Part shown: positions 34,793 through 46,432 of the stretch, in pieces
How positions within the stretch are numbered: the first letter of the stretch is position 1
How the letters are laid out: each line of letters begins with the position of its first letter
Assembly: GCA_023630585.1 (NCBI GenBank)
Contig: CM042548.1
Location: 4,015,527-4,079,526, forward strand
Origin: Cranoglanis bouderius
Taxonomy: Eukaryota; Chordata; Actinopteri; Siluriformes; Cranoglanididae
Length of the DNA: 64,000 nt
Reading direction: 5' to 3'
Translations under genes and position numbers: made by a program
Notes under the pieces: generated by a model
The model's database searches: none
Told to the model about the DNA's origin: nothing
What the model saw: only the letters and a program-made list of their open reading frames with translations

Positions 34793-36699
34793 TCAGTGTG
34801 ATGACATTTAATGTCCCCGACAACCTCTGTAGTCCCATTTAACCACTTGTTAGCAACCGTCTTTTTCAAGACATGTAAAAGCTTAAAAAAATCACCAGTG
34901 GGGTATTACTGATGTATTTTATGTCATAGAATCATGAAAATATCTTGAGCTTGTGTTAACTACAGACCTTATTTCAGGCAGTGAACCAAAAACCCATTGA
35001 CTATGGGACGATGAAACCGGAAGTGCAAAAATGCTAACTCATTTCCGGGTTTTAGGACTCATTCCTGCACGACTCTATTGGCATACTTATGATTTGTACT
35101 AAAAGTATGTACTCTTTTTTGAAGAAAAAGTACATACTTTTGCATGTGTATTAAAAGAGTATGCAAGTCCTGGGACATGCTAACACATTCACTGTTAAAT
35201 GTCGCTGTAGATTTAGCTGCACTGTACTGTAAAATCCTACAGTACAATACCACATTTCAACAATACAGTAAAATACTTGTTTACATTGCATTCTGGGTAA
35301 TTTTGATTGAGTGGGAATATTTTACAGTATATTTTAGTCTTGCTGTAACCTTGCTGTAACATGGCTACAGTAGACCAGGCAATAACACAGGATTGCTGTA
35401 AACAGCGAAAGCTGACGTCACCTGACGTCACATAAGACTGCCACACAACTCCTGGTCACTGGCTGGAAGTTCGGTAGGGTTTATTTTAGGTTTTTTTTTT
35501 TTTTTTTTTTTAAATTTTTCATGAATTTCTTTCTGATTTCACATGATTTTTTTTCTGATATTACACTATAGTGTACCACTACATCGTCTGTAGTGTGGCA
35601 TGAGACTGCAAAGTTATAGCCAGCAAACGAACAGAATTAGCTGTCTGCTAGCTGTTTCACGCTAGCTATCTCAGTGAATTAGCTAAGGGTTTATTTTGAC
35701 CAAAAAGAGTCAATGACTGTTGGAACAGTAGAAAGACAAGCCAAGACAGTTTTGGTGAGTTTTATTTTCTTTCTGTCGAGTTTGACAGGAGAGTGTTTAA
35801 TGGCGGTCTGCGAGGTAAAAATGATTGAGGATGGAGGATGGTGATCAACTGAGGATGGTGGGTTTGAGGACAGCAATAAACGGCCATGTTTAAAAGAAAC
35901 TAAACCAAAAAAACTACTTTTTGAAAAGAATATTGTTTTGATTGCTTTTTGATTTGTGATGTTATTCTGAAGTAGTATTGCACTATTACTAACTGTAGAT
36001 TTATATACTATACTACCGAAATATATATTATAAACTTATGTAATACCATAATTAGTAATTATTATAAATAGTATTAATTAGCAGTAATGCAGCAATACAG
36101 GTATTACAGTACAATATAGTACAATAAAATACAGTACAAACAGACCAAATTACAAAACACAGTAAAATACTGTTTGTATTGTAGTTACACAGTATTGTTC
36201 TGTATACTGTAAACTGCATTACAGTGCAATTACTGTAAATTAAAATACAGCAACTTGCTGGCGTGCTGCCAGTAACTTACTGTAAATATGCAAGGAACTC
36301 GATTACAGTGTTGTGTAATGGAAGAGAACGTTGTTGCCTAGTTACACACGCTGTCACCGTAAACAATCTCCTCGTTGCATTTCGGCTTTTCTTCATTCAT
36401 TATTTTTTTTTAAATATAATTTATACTATATCATTTAATTTATCATTCCCTTAATTGATCATTCCCCCACATTTCATTTACACCTCTCTAAAACGCGTCT
36501 TTGAATTTGGCAAAGCAAACCATCACAAAACTCTTCCTCCCTCGCGCAAGGAGTTGTGGGAAATCTACCGGAAATAGCAGACCATCCGGGTACCTTTGGG
36601 ATACTCGTTTCAACATACTGCGATTTGGGACACACTAATTCTTATCTCGGATATTGTTTAGTAGGGATAGTATGCCAGTTGGGACGCAGGGATTGCTAT
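34793..36699. other. Intergenic, TACAGTAA-repeat rich
   Basis: Contains two further clusters of the TACAGTAA/TTACTGTA repeat (35210-35420 and 36040-36310), a poly-T run near 35490 and otherwise AT-rich unique sequence. No gene is supported. Confidence 0.5.
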
Positions 36700-36768
36700 C
36701 TGGCAGTGAGGGGGTTAAAGGAGAACAAGCGACGTAGATGAGACTCAGAATGAAAGTGAAAGTTTCAT
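36700..36768 (+). promoter_or_regulatory. Gene 3 promoter-like block with ISRE-type element
   Basis: GGCAGTGAGGGGGTTAAAGG aligns with GGCAGTGAGGGAATTAAAAC of the gene 2 promoter, and CAGAATGAAAGTGAAAG with the gene 1 promoter. The ISRE-type GAAAGTGAAAGTTTC lies at 36752-36766. The downstream initiator seen in genes 1 and 2 is not conserved here, so the first exon is not defined. Confidence 0.5.
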
Positions 36769-37215
36769 GTGCGCAAAAACATACACAGACACGGTTGTTT
36801 CTGAAACCGTCGCAAATTGTTCACACACTGAGGCACTCATGTGGTTGCATGTAGAAACACACTGCAAATTGAGCAGAAATGCTGCAGTATGCCGAAACCA
36901 CAACAGAAATGGTTTACAACAAAATAGAAATGCTTCTGAGGGATATGTATTAAAAAAACAGGAAGCAGAACTCATGAGCTGAGTAAGTTTTAACAGTCAA
37001 ACTACATTTTTTTTATCTCATTTTTATCTTAATGGGTGTGAGTATCTTGATGTTAGTGTGTTCCAGTAGCGAGGCCAGAAATTGAACAGTGGATGGGCCT
37101 GAGTAAAATAGGGTGAGCACGAGTTTGAAAAAGAAAACTCAAATGTCAGCAGATGACAGCGAAATAACTTAAACGTCTAAAGAGGTTTGTTGATTTGCCA
37201 ATTCCTCACAAATGC

Positions 37216-37290
<75 letters not shown>

Positions 37291-37592
37291 CAGATTAAAA
37301 AACACATTTCAGGAACATTCCCAATCTATAGGCTTAAGAGGAACTGTCACATAACACAGTTTTCCAACATGCTCCAGCCACACAGCCAGCTTATGTGAAA
37401 TTAAATCAGAAATTTTGAGCACCTTTCCCATTCAATAAAGACATTTCAAAAAAAAAAAAAGTTGCCCCACCTTTCAACGCCATTTACAGAATGTACAGAC
37501 TCACCCTGTGAAGTTTCGTAGTTACATAAGCAAACAGAGACGAGGTTTGTTGTGTTTAATAACTTAAAGTTTGCAGGCATGTCCATTTAAAC

Positions 37593-37626
<34 letters not shown>

Positions 37627-38160
37627 TCAAACATAATGTTTCCTATAGGCTATGACATTAAACTGTGAGGGAACATAACTAACCAGTGAAATTAGGATAA
37701 GATATTGTTTCAAAAGAAATCAACATATCACACAAATTGTTTTCAGCTAAGATTTCTTTTAAATCTGTTAGATAAAAATGAATCAAAAACAGTTTAATCT
37801 CTTTAAAGAGTAAACTGTATAAATATAGGGCAAATTAAATTGTGCTGTCATAAATATGTTGATAAAGTAATTTACATATTTCCTGAATGTATAAGCACAT
37901 GTTAATAAATTCTCACACCACTGATTTATCCTGGCTGAAGAAATGTCTTGGCATGGTTCACTATAGATCCCAGTATGTGAGGGTGCGGAGGAAGACTCGG
38001 GAGACAGGCGGAATTACCTGCAGGTTACCTGCCAGTTCAACCCGCCTCCTCTCCGTCCACAAAAAAAAAGTTAAAAAAAAAAATAATAATAATAATTTTC
38101 TTACAAATTTGTCATTTTTAAAGGTTGATTTAACATCAAACAAAGTCAGCACCTTAGGAC
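36769..38160. other. Gene 3 5' intron region
   Basis: Holds a (TC)n(AC)n compound microsatellite at 37218-37289, a 36-base poly-T at 37588-37623 and AT-rich sequence. No coding exon is supported. Confidence 0.5.
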
Positions 38161-38286
38161 ATGGCTTCTGTGGGAGAAGATACAATAGAAACGGCAGCTC
38201 TGGGGAGACCCTTTCAACTGGGAATGCTCTACGACTGCAGGAAAGATGCAATAGAACCAGATATGACAATTTGTAACTTATTGTGA
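38161..38286 (+). pseudogene. Stonustoxin/verrucotoxin-family N-terminal exon fragment
   Basis: A 41-codon frame starting MASVGEDTIETAALGRPF contains LGRPFQLGMLYDCRKD, which I recognise as the N-terminal signature of the teleost stonustoxin/neoverrucotoxin-like family (pore-forming cytolysins in venomous fish, and large non-venom families of unknown role in other teleosts). The frame then diverges from the family pattern and stops at 38284-38286, far short of any complete protein, and no further exons of the family are seen. It is best read as a truncated start exon stranded inside the gene 3 5' region, and is not a functional toxin gene. Confidence 0.6.
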
Positions 38287-38289
38287 TTC

Positions 38290-39518
38290 AGCTCTCTGTT
38301 TTATTTAATATTGGACTGTTGCATGTGAAGTTACTGTATGATCTATGATCCATAGATCTACTCGATCCCGGACTCGGCCAATTTTGAATGAACTCGGACT
38401 TGTCACGCACTCTGGTAAATTTGTACTCGAACTTGACACGGACTCGGAAATTTTAGACTCTTAGAAATTAGAATTCTGTGATTAGTAGTCACACTGGGAA
38501 TAGGACTCGGTGGTGGCCATGTTTGTAGGAAGAGGTGCATTCTGGGAAATGGAGTCTGATACCGAATTCTCAGCTTCAAAATGGCTTGCTTTTCTCCCAT
38601 AGACAAGAAAGTTTATCCTTTTTACCAACAAACACAGTCTTCACAGGCAAAACTTAGGGCTCAAAGCAAGAGTAGACATTCAGAGATATTAATTATTTAA
38701 ACAATCAATTTAACAGGACACACCTGGGCAGCAAGAAACACCTATCAGTAATGTGTTCCAGTATTTTTGATCACTTGAAAAAATGTTCAAGTGGGTTCAA
38801 ACAAAAGGTGACAAGTTGTATAACACATCTAGTTGTAAAAATGAGGAAATGAAAGCTGAAATTCTGCTCTGTTGTCTCATATTCATCTTTTGATCTCAAA
38901 CCCAAATGTCTTCAGTGTATAGTGAAAACAGTAGAATTGGCTTTGCTGTCGCTTTACTTTCGTAGGGGACTGTAGTTTTCATGGTTCTGAAGGTTTTTTT
39001 ATTTTTAGATTTTCTTTATTATTTTTATTACATTATATTAAATGCAATTTAAATTAATATGTAGTAGTTTCTTTTAGACAATCAGTGTGTTTGAAAGGAA
39101 TTTTTTTTTCTTTCTTCTTAATTTAGTCATGGCCAGTTCCCACCCATCAGGCAGCTCTCCCTTATTACTTGACAGGGAGGGTGAAGGCTTTCATGTGCAG
39201 CCAACCAAATGCATCTTTTTGAACTGCTGCTCATGCAACATCTGGAGTGGCATAACACACTGAAATAATATCCACCCACTTCCGCATGCATGAGCTCACA
39301 GACACCCATGATTGGCTATAGTCACTGTGATTGATAGGGAAGGGAGCATATGCCACCCCTCCCTCACTGGGAGCATGGTGAAGGAATCTTTATAAAAAAA
39401 AAAAAAAATTCTCCCTTTTCGCTTTTAGAAGTTTAAAATGCTAGAACTTTGCTTGTGATTGAGATATGTGCAAAAGAGAAACATAGTTCAGGTAAGGTTG
39501 TAGTTTATACAGTATATA
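38290..39518. other. Non-coding, weakly repetitive
   Basis: 38330-38480 repeats GACTCGG-type strings of a dispersed repeat. 39110-39380 is more complex sequence (GGCAGCTCTCCCTTATTAC...) with an incidental short minus frame. No gene is supported. Confidence 0.4.
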
Positions 39519-40667
39519 CAGTCACTGATCACTTTATTAGGAACACTATACTAATACTGGGTAGGGCCTCCCTTTGCCCTCAAAACAACCTCAATACTTC
39601 ATGGCACGGATTCCACAAGATGTTGGAAACATTCCCTTGTGATTCTGGTCAATGTAGACATGATTGCATCATGCAATTCCTGCAGATTTTTCAGGTGCAC
39701 TTTCATACTGCAAATCTCCCTTTTCTACCATACCCCAAAGGAGTTCTAGTGGATTCAGATCCGGTGACTGGGAAGGCTACTGAAGAACACTGAACTCATT
39801 GTCATGTTCATGAAACCAGTTTGAGACGACTTTTGCTTTGTGACATGGTGCAATATCATGCTGGAAGTAGCCATTATAAGATTAGAAGAAGGGAAGCACA
39901 TGGTCAGCAACAGTACTCCAAACAAATTTAGGTGAAGTTTAGGCTGTGGCATTCAAGTGATGATTGATTGGTATTAATGGGCCCAAAGTGTGCCAAGAAA
40001 ACATTACTCACACCATTACACCACCTCCACCATCCTGGACTGTTGGCACAAGGCAGGTTGGGTTCATGGATTCATGCTGTCGGTGCCAAATTCTTCAGTC
40101 TTCAGTTGCACAGTTTTGGTGAGCCTGTGCCTATTGCAGCCTCAGCTTCCTGTTCTTGGCTGACAGAAGTGGAACCCGGCATGGCCTTCTGCTGTTGTAG
40201 CCCATCTACCTCAATGTTCGACGTTTTGTGCATTCTGAGATGCTGTTCTGCTCACCACAGTTGTACGGAGTGTTTATTTGAGTTACTGTAACCTTTCTGT
40301 CAGCTCGAACCAGTCTGGCCATTCTCCACTGACCTCTCTCATCAACAAGGCATTTCCATCTGCAGAACTGCTCCTCACTGGATGTTTTATCTTTATTGCA
40401 CCATTCTGAGTGAACTCTGGAGACTGTTGGGCATGAAAATCCCAGGAGATCAGCAGTTACAGAAATACTCAAACCAGCACCAACAGTCAAAATCACTGAA
40501 ATCACTCCCCCCCCCCAAATTCTGATGGTTGATGTGAACATTACTCGAAGCTGCTGGCCTGAATCTGCATGATGTTATGCATTGTGCTGCTGCCACATGA
40601 TTGGCTGATTAGATAATTGCATGAATGTGTAGGTGTACAGGTGTTCCTAATAAATTGTCCAATGAGT
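39519..40667 (-). mobile_element. Degenerate Tc1-like transposon
   Basis: Left end CAGTCACTGATCACTTTATT and right end (inverted) CACTCATTGGACAATTTATT, each followed by AGGAACAC, form imperfect terminal inverted repeats. On the minus strand 40206-40541 encodes LGFSCPTVSRVHSEW (helix-turn-helix), CLVDERGQWRMARLVRADRK and VTVTQINT, typical of Tc1 transposases. The rest is riddled with stops, so the copy is inactive. It lies in the gene 3 5' region. Confidence 0.8.
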
Positions 40668-40859
40668 GTATATGTCACCATGTGAATCGTATTCCCAGGC
40701 CACCACACATACTGTATGCATTTACAGAGAAGCAGTGTAGAGTGTGTTGTCTTGATGAATGTTATTTGATGGCCTTCCAGGAGATTACACAGATTGTACA
40801 TCTAATGTGGGTGCAGATGATCTGCAACAAGCAGAAACAGGTAATATATAAAAAGAGTA

Positions 40860-40860
<1 letters not shown>

Positions 40861-40901
<41 letters not shown>
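40861..40901. repeat. (AC)n microsatellite
   Basis: About 40 bases of AC repeats, 110 bases upstream of the gene 3 start exon. Confidence 0.95.
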
Positions 40902-40903
<2 letters not shown>

Positions 40904-41011
40904 TATTACAGTGACACAGACATGATAAACTGAACTGAAACCATATGCAGTATGTGCAGAATTATGTCCTTTCTTGCAATAATTATCCAAGTAGGACAAC
41001 AGCTAAATAAA

Positions 41012-43833
41012 ATGGCTGACAAACTAAATGTTCAAGGACAGAGTGATGAATACTTCAAGAAACCAGAAGGACCAGGGAGCAAAGAGTCAGACAAAACAGA
41101 ACAGAAAAATCCTGGTAGCTGTTTAATATACAGATTTCATTATAATTTACTGTTCTTACAAAGTGTGGTTCATATTTTTACATGCAACAGATTATACTGG
41201 TCCTTAGTAGAGCCAAAACTTTACAAATGCTACAATTACAAGAATTTGTTAGCACAGAGTTCACTTTCTCTTCACACAATACACTCTCTGATAATATGAA
41301 ACTGAATTTTTGTAATGAAGAAATATATTGTAAGGGTGCAGAAATGTATTTTGGAATCATATGTGCACACTTAATCAACTACTGTATATATAATTTATTT
41401 ATTTATTTATTTATTTATTATTTTATTTATTTTATTTTTTTTTACTCAACTCAATATTGAATGCTTTTTGACCTACATCAGATGGTTTGAAAAATAGTTT
41501 TACTGGTTTGAAAAGTATTTTAAAGTGTTTACATTTTGAGAATCCATTATTCTCATCAGATATTACATGTAGACTAATATGGGCCTGATTTATAATGCTA
41601 GATATAAACAAAATTATTCGTAACTTATTCAAAGGAGCATTTACACAAGAAATTTGGTATTCTTGAAAATCCTCTAATTGCATAAAAAACATTTGTGTCC
41701 TATAGGAAAATTTTCATTAAATGTTTCAACAGCATTAAATGTGTGCAATACAAATAAATGCATGCAATACAGCACTGTTCATACATTTAATGCAAACTGT
41801 TTTCTGTGGTTAGCACAGCCTCTGGGAAAATGTCCATAGAAGCCAGTAGACATACGTCTGATAGAACTCCATTGATGCAGAGCTTTAGTGGGATCCTACC
41901 ACAGTGTAGGGGAATGGATCTGTTTACACAGGAAGTACTAGAAAAGCAAGGCACATACCAGAAGTATAGGTGCTTCACTGTAAATTTAATTAATCACTCT
42001 AATGAAGTAATTAGTCTCATTAAATCAGTGCTATTTTTTATTATTTATTTATTTATTTACCTTTTTGTTGATGTTGTCTTTTGATGCTCTTTCTTGAGGA
42101 GAAACTGAGAATTAAATAGGAGTGCAGACCAACACCAAGCATTGATTTAATTTGGAATTCAGGAAGCAAAAAAAGGTCCTTTACGTTCTCTTGGTATAAT
42201 AAATTTGATTGGCAGACTGGTAGTGCTGTGAACAAGTGCATTTAAGGCTGTCCGTGTCTGACAGTAAGCTGTGCTTCCCTTACTTTAAAAAACAGATATC
42301 AGATATCTACTAATAATGAAAGGACATACATATAATTTTGTTTTGTCAAATGTCCCCTGTGAAAAACAAATGAAATTTGGGAATACAATTAAGTAATCTG
42401 ACAAGAGCTTTCCTTTAATAACATCATTGGTGAATATATCCCAGATGCACTGCATAGGAATGGAAGAGAAGTTCTGATGGTGAAAAATTATGTACTGAGA
42501 TGTTAACTCTTGTAGTTACTAGGTAAATCATAATATTATTTATTTATTTATTTGTTTGTTTGTTTGTTTATTTGTTTATTTATTTAAATTAACATGGGGT
42601 TATGTCTCTTTTAGCTTAGCACATCTAGCCACTGGGATTTTTGCCATTTCTTCAAGGCAAAACTGCTCCAGCTCCTTCAACTTAGATTGGTTGTGTTGGT
42701 GTACAGCAATCTTCAAGTCATGCCACAGATTCTCAATTGGATTGAAGTCTGGGCTTTAACTAGGCCATTCCAAGACATTTATTAAATGTCTATTACTCTA
42801 TTAAATTACAAGTTAATATTGTATGCACAAATTAACAATGGTTATAGTTTTTTTTTTTAATTGATACAATCATCCCCAGTCTCCCCTATTTTTTTTTTAA
42901 GAGGAGCACAGATAATTTGATTATGATACCCAAACACGTCAGTAGTGTTAATAGTAATTAATATCTTAATAATAATTAATAATTAATAATTCCTATTTTT
43001 ATTTACAGGAAACACAACAGGAACTAAGTTTTTTGTTCTTCTCACTGGAAATACATTTAATGCCCATGAGGATGTCGTGGATTATCTTACAAACCAAAGA
43101 CCAGATCTCCAGGAGGTGAAAACAGTGGATGAGTGTGATTTCATTCTGGTTTTCTGTCCTGTTGTTTCGCGAACTGGAACTGACATTGAAGCAGCAGTGA
43201 AGAAGCTTCAGAATATTGCAGGTATTAAAATATGTAAGGAATAAATAATATGTTATAGAAAAATATAAATAACCAAAGTTGGTTATTTTACTATAACAGA
43301 ATGTCCCAAAGTGTTTTATCCTTATATCACAGCAATCTTTTGTGAAATTTTTATTTATTTAAAAAATGATGTGTCACACTTTTTATCAGTTTATAGTTAC
43401 ATTTAATGTTGTGGAACTGCTGTGAGACAAATTAGTTCCTGTGATCACTGTTTAGAGCAGCGTTCAGAGATTCCTGACCAATCCAAATCAGCACTATGGT
43501 ATAAATTACTTTATTGTATATAATGTGTAGTGTGTTGTATATTCTGAGTAAATGTCTCATATGTTTTCTCTAGGCACCAAACCTGCTGTTCTGGTGGTGC
43601 TCCATCACACGTTTGATCCAGAGTGTGTTGTACCAGACAGCAGCAGAGCTGTAACCAGAAAGAATTCAATCACAGTCGACTGTCTGTTCCATGAAGATCA
43701 GGGATTACTGCCATGTAGTAAAAACTATGATGCAATTAACAACATTAAGAAGTGGAGGAAACTTGGATTTACTTATTTGAATTACTTTTTTCTGTTCTTA
43801 TTTCTAAATTTGTATTCACATTTACTACAGTAA
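41012..43833 (+). CDS. Gene 3: short single-module paralogue (spliced)
   Basis: Three exons with compatible phases, 41012-41114, 43009-43221 and 43574-43833, give 576 nt (191 aa). The start exon (acceptor AAGTAG at 40994; MADKLNVQGQSDEYFKKPEG, ending KNPG) is homologous to gene 2's. The module is almost identical to gene 1 module A in both exons and flanking introns. In the last exon the usual donor after the KNYDAI helix is missing, so translation continues into former intron and adds KKWRKLGFTYLNYFFLFLFL then NLYSHLLQ before a stop. That is a hydrophobic segment long enough to anchor in a membrane. No GIMAP domain is attached. It could be a functional short form or a decaying gene. Confidence 0.6.
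41115..43008. other. Gene 3 intron
   Basis: Contains (TTTA)n tracts near 41400 and 42541-42585, a Tc1-like fragment at 42595-42785 and AT-rich unique sequence. No further coding exon with matching phase was found. Confidence 0.5.
42595..42785 (-). mobile_element. Tc1-like transposase fragment
   Basis: The reverse complement carries the decayed region that encodes the catalytic PIENLW-type motif of Tc1 transposases (ATTGAGAATCTGTGGCATG). Only about 190 bases remain. Confidence 0.55.
43009..43221 (+). CDS. Gene 3 module, first-half exon
   Basis: A 213-nt phase 1-1 exon encodes GNTTGTKFFVLLTGNTFN to KKLQNIAG with VDECDFILVFCPVVSRTG. It shares the 12-nt shortening with gene 1 module A (8957-9169) and differs from it at only a handful of bases. 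Intron sequence on both sides also aligns (42905-43460 with 8870-9410), which indicates a recent duplication or gene conversion. Confidence 0.8.
43574..43833 (+). CDS. Gene 3 second-half exon with read-through tail
   Basis: TKPAVLVVLHHTFDPECVVP through VDCLFHEDQGLLPCSKNYDA matches the family. After INNI the other copies have a donor; here the sequence continues KKWRKLGFTYL without GT and stops at 43831-43833. The residues after the break are strongly hydrophobic (YFFLFLFL). Confidence 0.65.
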
Positions 43834-44017
43834 TATGATAACAATCATAGTTCACTGCTGGTCTGTATTTTCTGTATTATTCATATCACTATATGACTAT
43901 GATGATGTGATAATGTACTTATCTATTTGTCTCAGTATTGGCAAATTAAGCAATATCACAACACATTTTCCAGTTATTCCACACACACAAAAAATGACAT
44001 TTGTTTATTTGTTTCAG

Positions 44018-44130
44018 AGATGAATCTTGCAACTGAGCTGAGGCTGATGCTGAGGGTGAAAATGGGATCTGGGATCAGTGCAGTATGAGACACTATCCTG
44101 GGTTGAGAGGAGAGATACTTACTAGCTTGT
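44018..44130 (+). pseudogene. GIMAP exon remnant behind gene 3
   Basis: After the acceptor TGTTTCAG the sequence reads MNLATELRLMLRVKMGSGIS and AV then stops. It aligns with IATELRLVLLGRTGSDMTAA of gene 2. The following GACACTATCCTGGGTTGAGA still matches the DNA that encodes the post-P-loop segment in GIMAPs. Everything beyond about 44130 is lost. The P-loop glycine is replaced (RVKMGSG). Confidence 0.75.
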
Positions 44131-44134
44131 TTTA

Positions 44135-44537
44135 ACAGAAAAACACTCCAAGGTGCTCAGGTTATCATGCCACTGTGCCTGATTAGGCATGCCTGACTAG
44201 GCCAGAATTTGACTGGCTATGAGAAAATGGACGAAATATGTATCTCATAACCGGTTTGTAACTCCTGTTTCCGTATACAGATTTTCTGTTGCATTTCATA
44301 ACTCAGATACATAACACATGACAACACATCCACAGAACACCACAGAATGATACACGATGAAGCAAATAAAAGATCGGAGCATCTTTTCAAAACACCACTA
44401 CAGAAAACAGGTATTCATTCATTCATTTTATTATTTATTTTATTTTATTTTAAAGATTTTATTAAGTGGTATTTAATCATCACTGGATTTGGGGCTAGTT
44501 TTGTTGATTGACAACAACAACAACAACAACAACAATG

Positions 44538-44584
<47 letters not shown>

Positions 44585-44930
44585 TGTATTCTTTATTTAT
44601 TTACTTTTTTTGTACATGTATGTATTTATTTTTGTACACAGCATTTTCCCCCACACTCAAGGTACACTTTACACTTAACTATACTCTGGTCCAAGCTCTT
44701 CTCTGCTCCTCTGTAACTACAGCGAACACAAGATTTTCCACCAGAACTATTTACAAAAGTGGTACTGCAGTGGGAAGAATTTTTCCGGTGTGTGATTTTT
44801 AAAAGGAAAAAGTCTTACAATCTTTAATTATTTTTGTAATGTTTTACATATGTGAAACAAACCAAAACCAAAATGTTCTTTCTGTGATCTGGAAAAATAT
44901 AACTACGCTTTTTGAGTTCTCCTGTAACAG
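44135..44930. other. Intergenic between gene 3 and the next gene
   Basis: Contains a compound (AAC)n(AAT)n microsatellite at 44509-44584. No gene is seen. Confidence 0.5.
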
Positions 44931-44938
44931 CATCATTT

Positions 44939-45106
44939 CAGCCAATCAGGGAAAGATATTTAACATTCGGCTGCAGATGTGTCCGGTCCAATCATATCGA
45001 CAGTCTAGTGTCTGACAGTGAGTTTGACCAATGAGATTTCAGAAAAAGGACCCGCCTCTTTATACAGAACTTTACCTCAGTGACTGCAGAGATCGTGTCA
45101 CTTCAT
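44939..45106 (+). promoter_or_regulatory. CCAAT/GC/TATA promoter of the 45107 gene
   Basis: Three CCAAT boxes (GCCAATCAG at 44941-44949, CCAAT at 44988-44992 and 45028-45032), a GC box CCCGCC at 45051-45056 and a TATA-like TTTATACA at 45059-45066 are followed 40 bases later by the start codon. Regularly spaced CCAAT boxes are typical of NF-Y driven, broadly expressed genes. Transcription probably starts near 45090. Confidence 0.65.
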
Positions 45107-46369
45107 ATGGCAACTGAGGTCGAGGAGAGGTCTGTGAGTAATAATATTTAGTTTTTTCTTCTCAGTGGACATACATACTGTCTAATGTCTAATTTATGTC
45201 TTGTGTAACTAAAACTTCAAGTAGTTTTTTCATTTTTATTAAAATTAAAATAACTACGAAAAGCGCTTAGCTTACGTTAGCAATCAAGCAGTCATTTAGC
45301 TAGCAAGATTAGCGCAGGTAATTATCTTCCTTTTCGGTTTTATCGTTAGCAAACTTGCTAATTAGCTATATTGCTTCTCATATTTGTGTGAGTAATGTTT
45401 CTTATGATTTTCTAAATTATGGTACTGACATTTTTGTTTGCGTGATAATAAAAAAAAATGCTAGTTTGTGTATTTGTTTGTTTTTGCTCAAAACCAATTT
45501 AGCTTAGCATGATGCCCAGTTTTTGCTTGAGCTGAAAAATGGCGCCAAACTAGTAAGCTATCAGAAATAATTGAAAGAAATATAAAACTATGCTAGGAGT
45601 ACAGGTTTTTTTTTTTTTTTTTTTTCGTAACAGGGTGGTGCAAAATATAGCTCTGCATTTGCAAAGCTTTTCAGAATGACCGTAGTATGTTGATAAAAAT
45701 GATTTAACACATACTTTATGATTAAGGCTGCTAGGGGTTGTGGTTATGTGCTTGCGTGAGAAAATGGCGCCAGGTCAGGTACAGGAGCCCCTCAGAACGC
45801 GCGAGCGCGCGCCACACAGTGACGGCCATTTTGTGCACTGATGCTTACAATATACAATATAGTATTTTATTCTGATTGGTCAGAAGGTGCTGATTAATTT
45901 AATTAATTAAATTTAATTACAGCAGATCTGATACAGTTACGGATGTAGTTCAGATCACAGGTTTATATTAATGCACTTGTTCCAATACAACGTTCTGCCG
46001 TTAAGGTCTGCAGGAAGGGTTACATTAGAAAATAGTCAGCAATCAACCATTCAGATGACATATATTTATCATTTTTTTTGTGTTTTTCTTTTTATATTGT
46101 GGTCTCTGGATGATGAAGAGTGATGATGAAGGTAAGTAACTCTCTCACACTGCATGATATTGATTACAGAGACTAAGGCCAGTAAGGGTGTCAGAAATGT
46201 AGCTAATCTAAGCATCTGTTTCAAGGGCAGGAAATTTGGATGGTTGACACAAATTCTTGCTTTTAAATCTCTATTTAAATATTACATTGTAGTAGTAAGC
46301 TCTAAATTTCCAAAGCACATTATGAAGTCATGAGGTTAACCTCAGTAGCATTTCTTGTATAAAAATGTA

Positions 46370-46432
<63 letters not shown>

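Noticed and set aside
39449..40291. Plus-strand frames between 39449 and 40291
   Set aside because: They are antisense to a decayed Tc1-like transposon.
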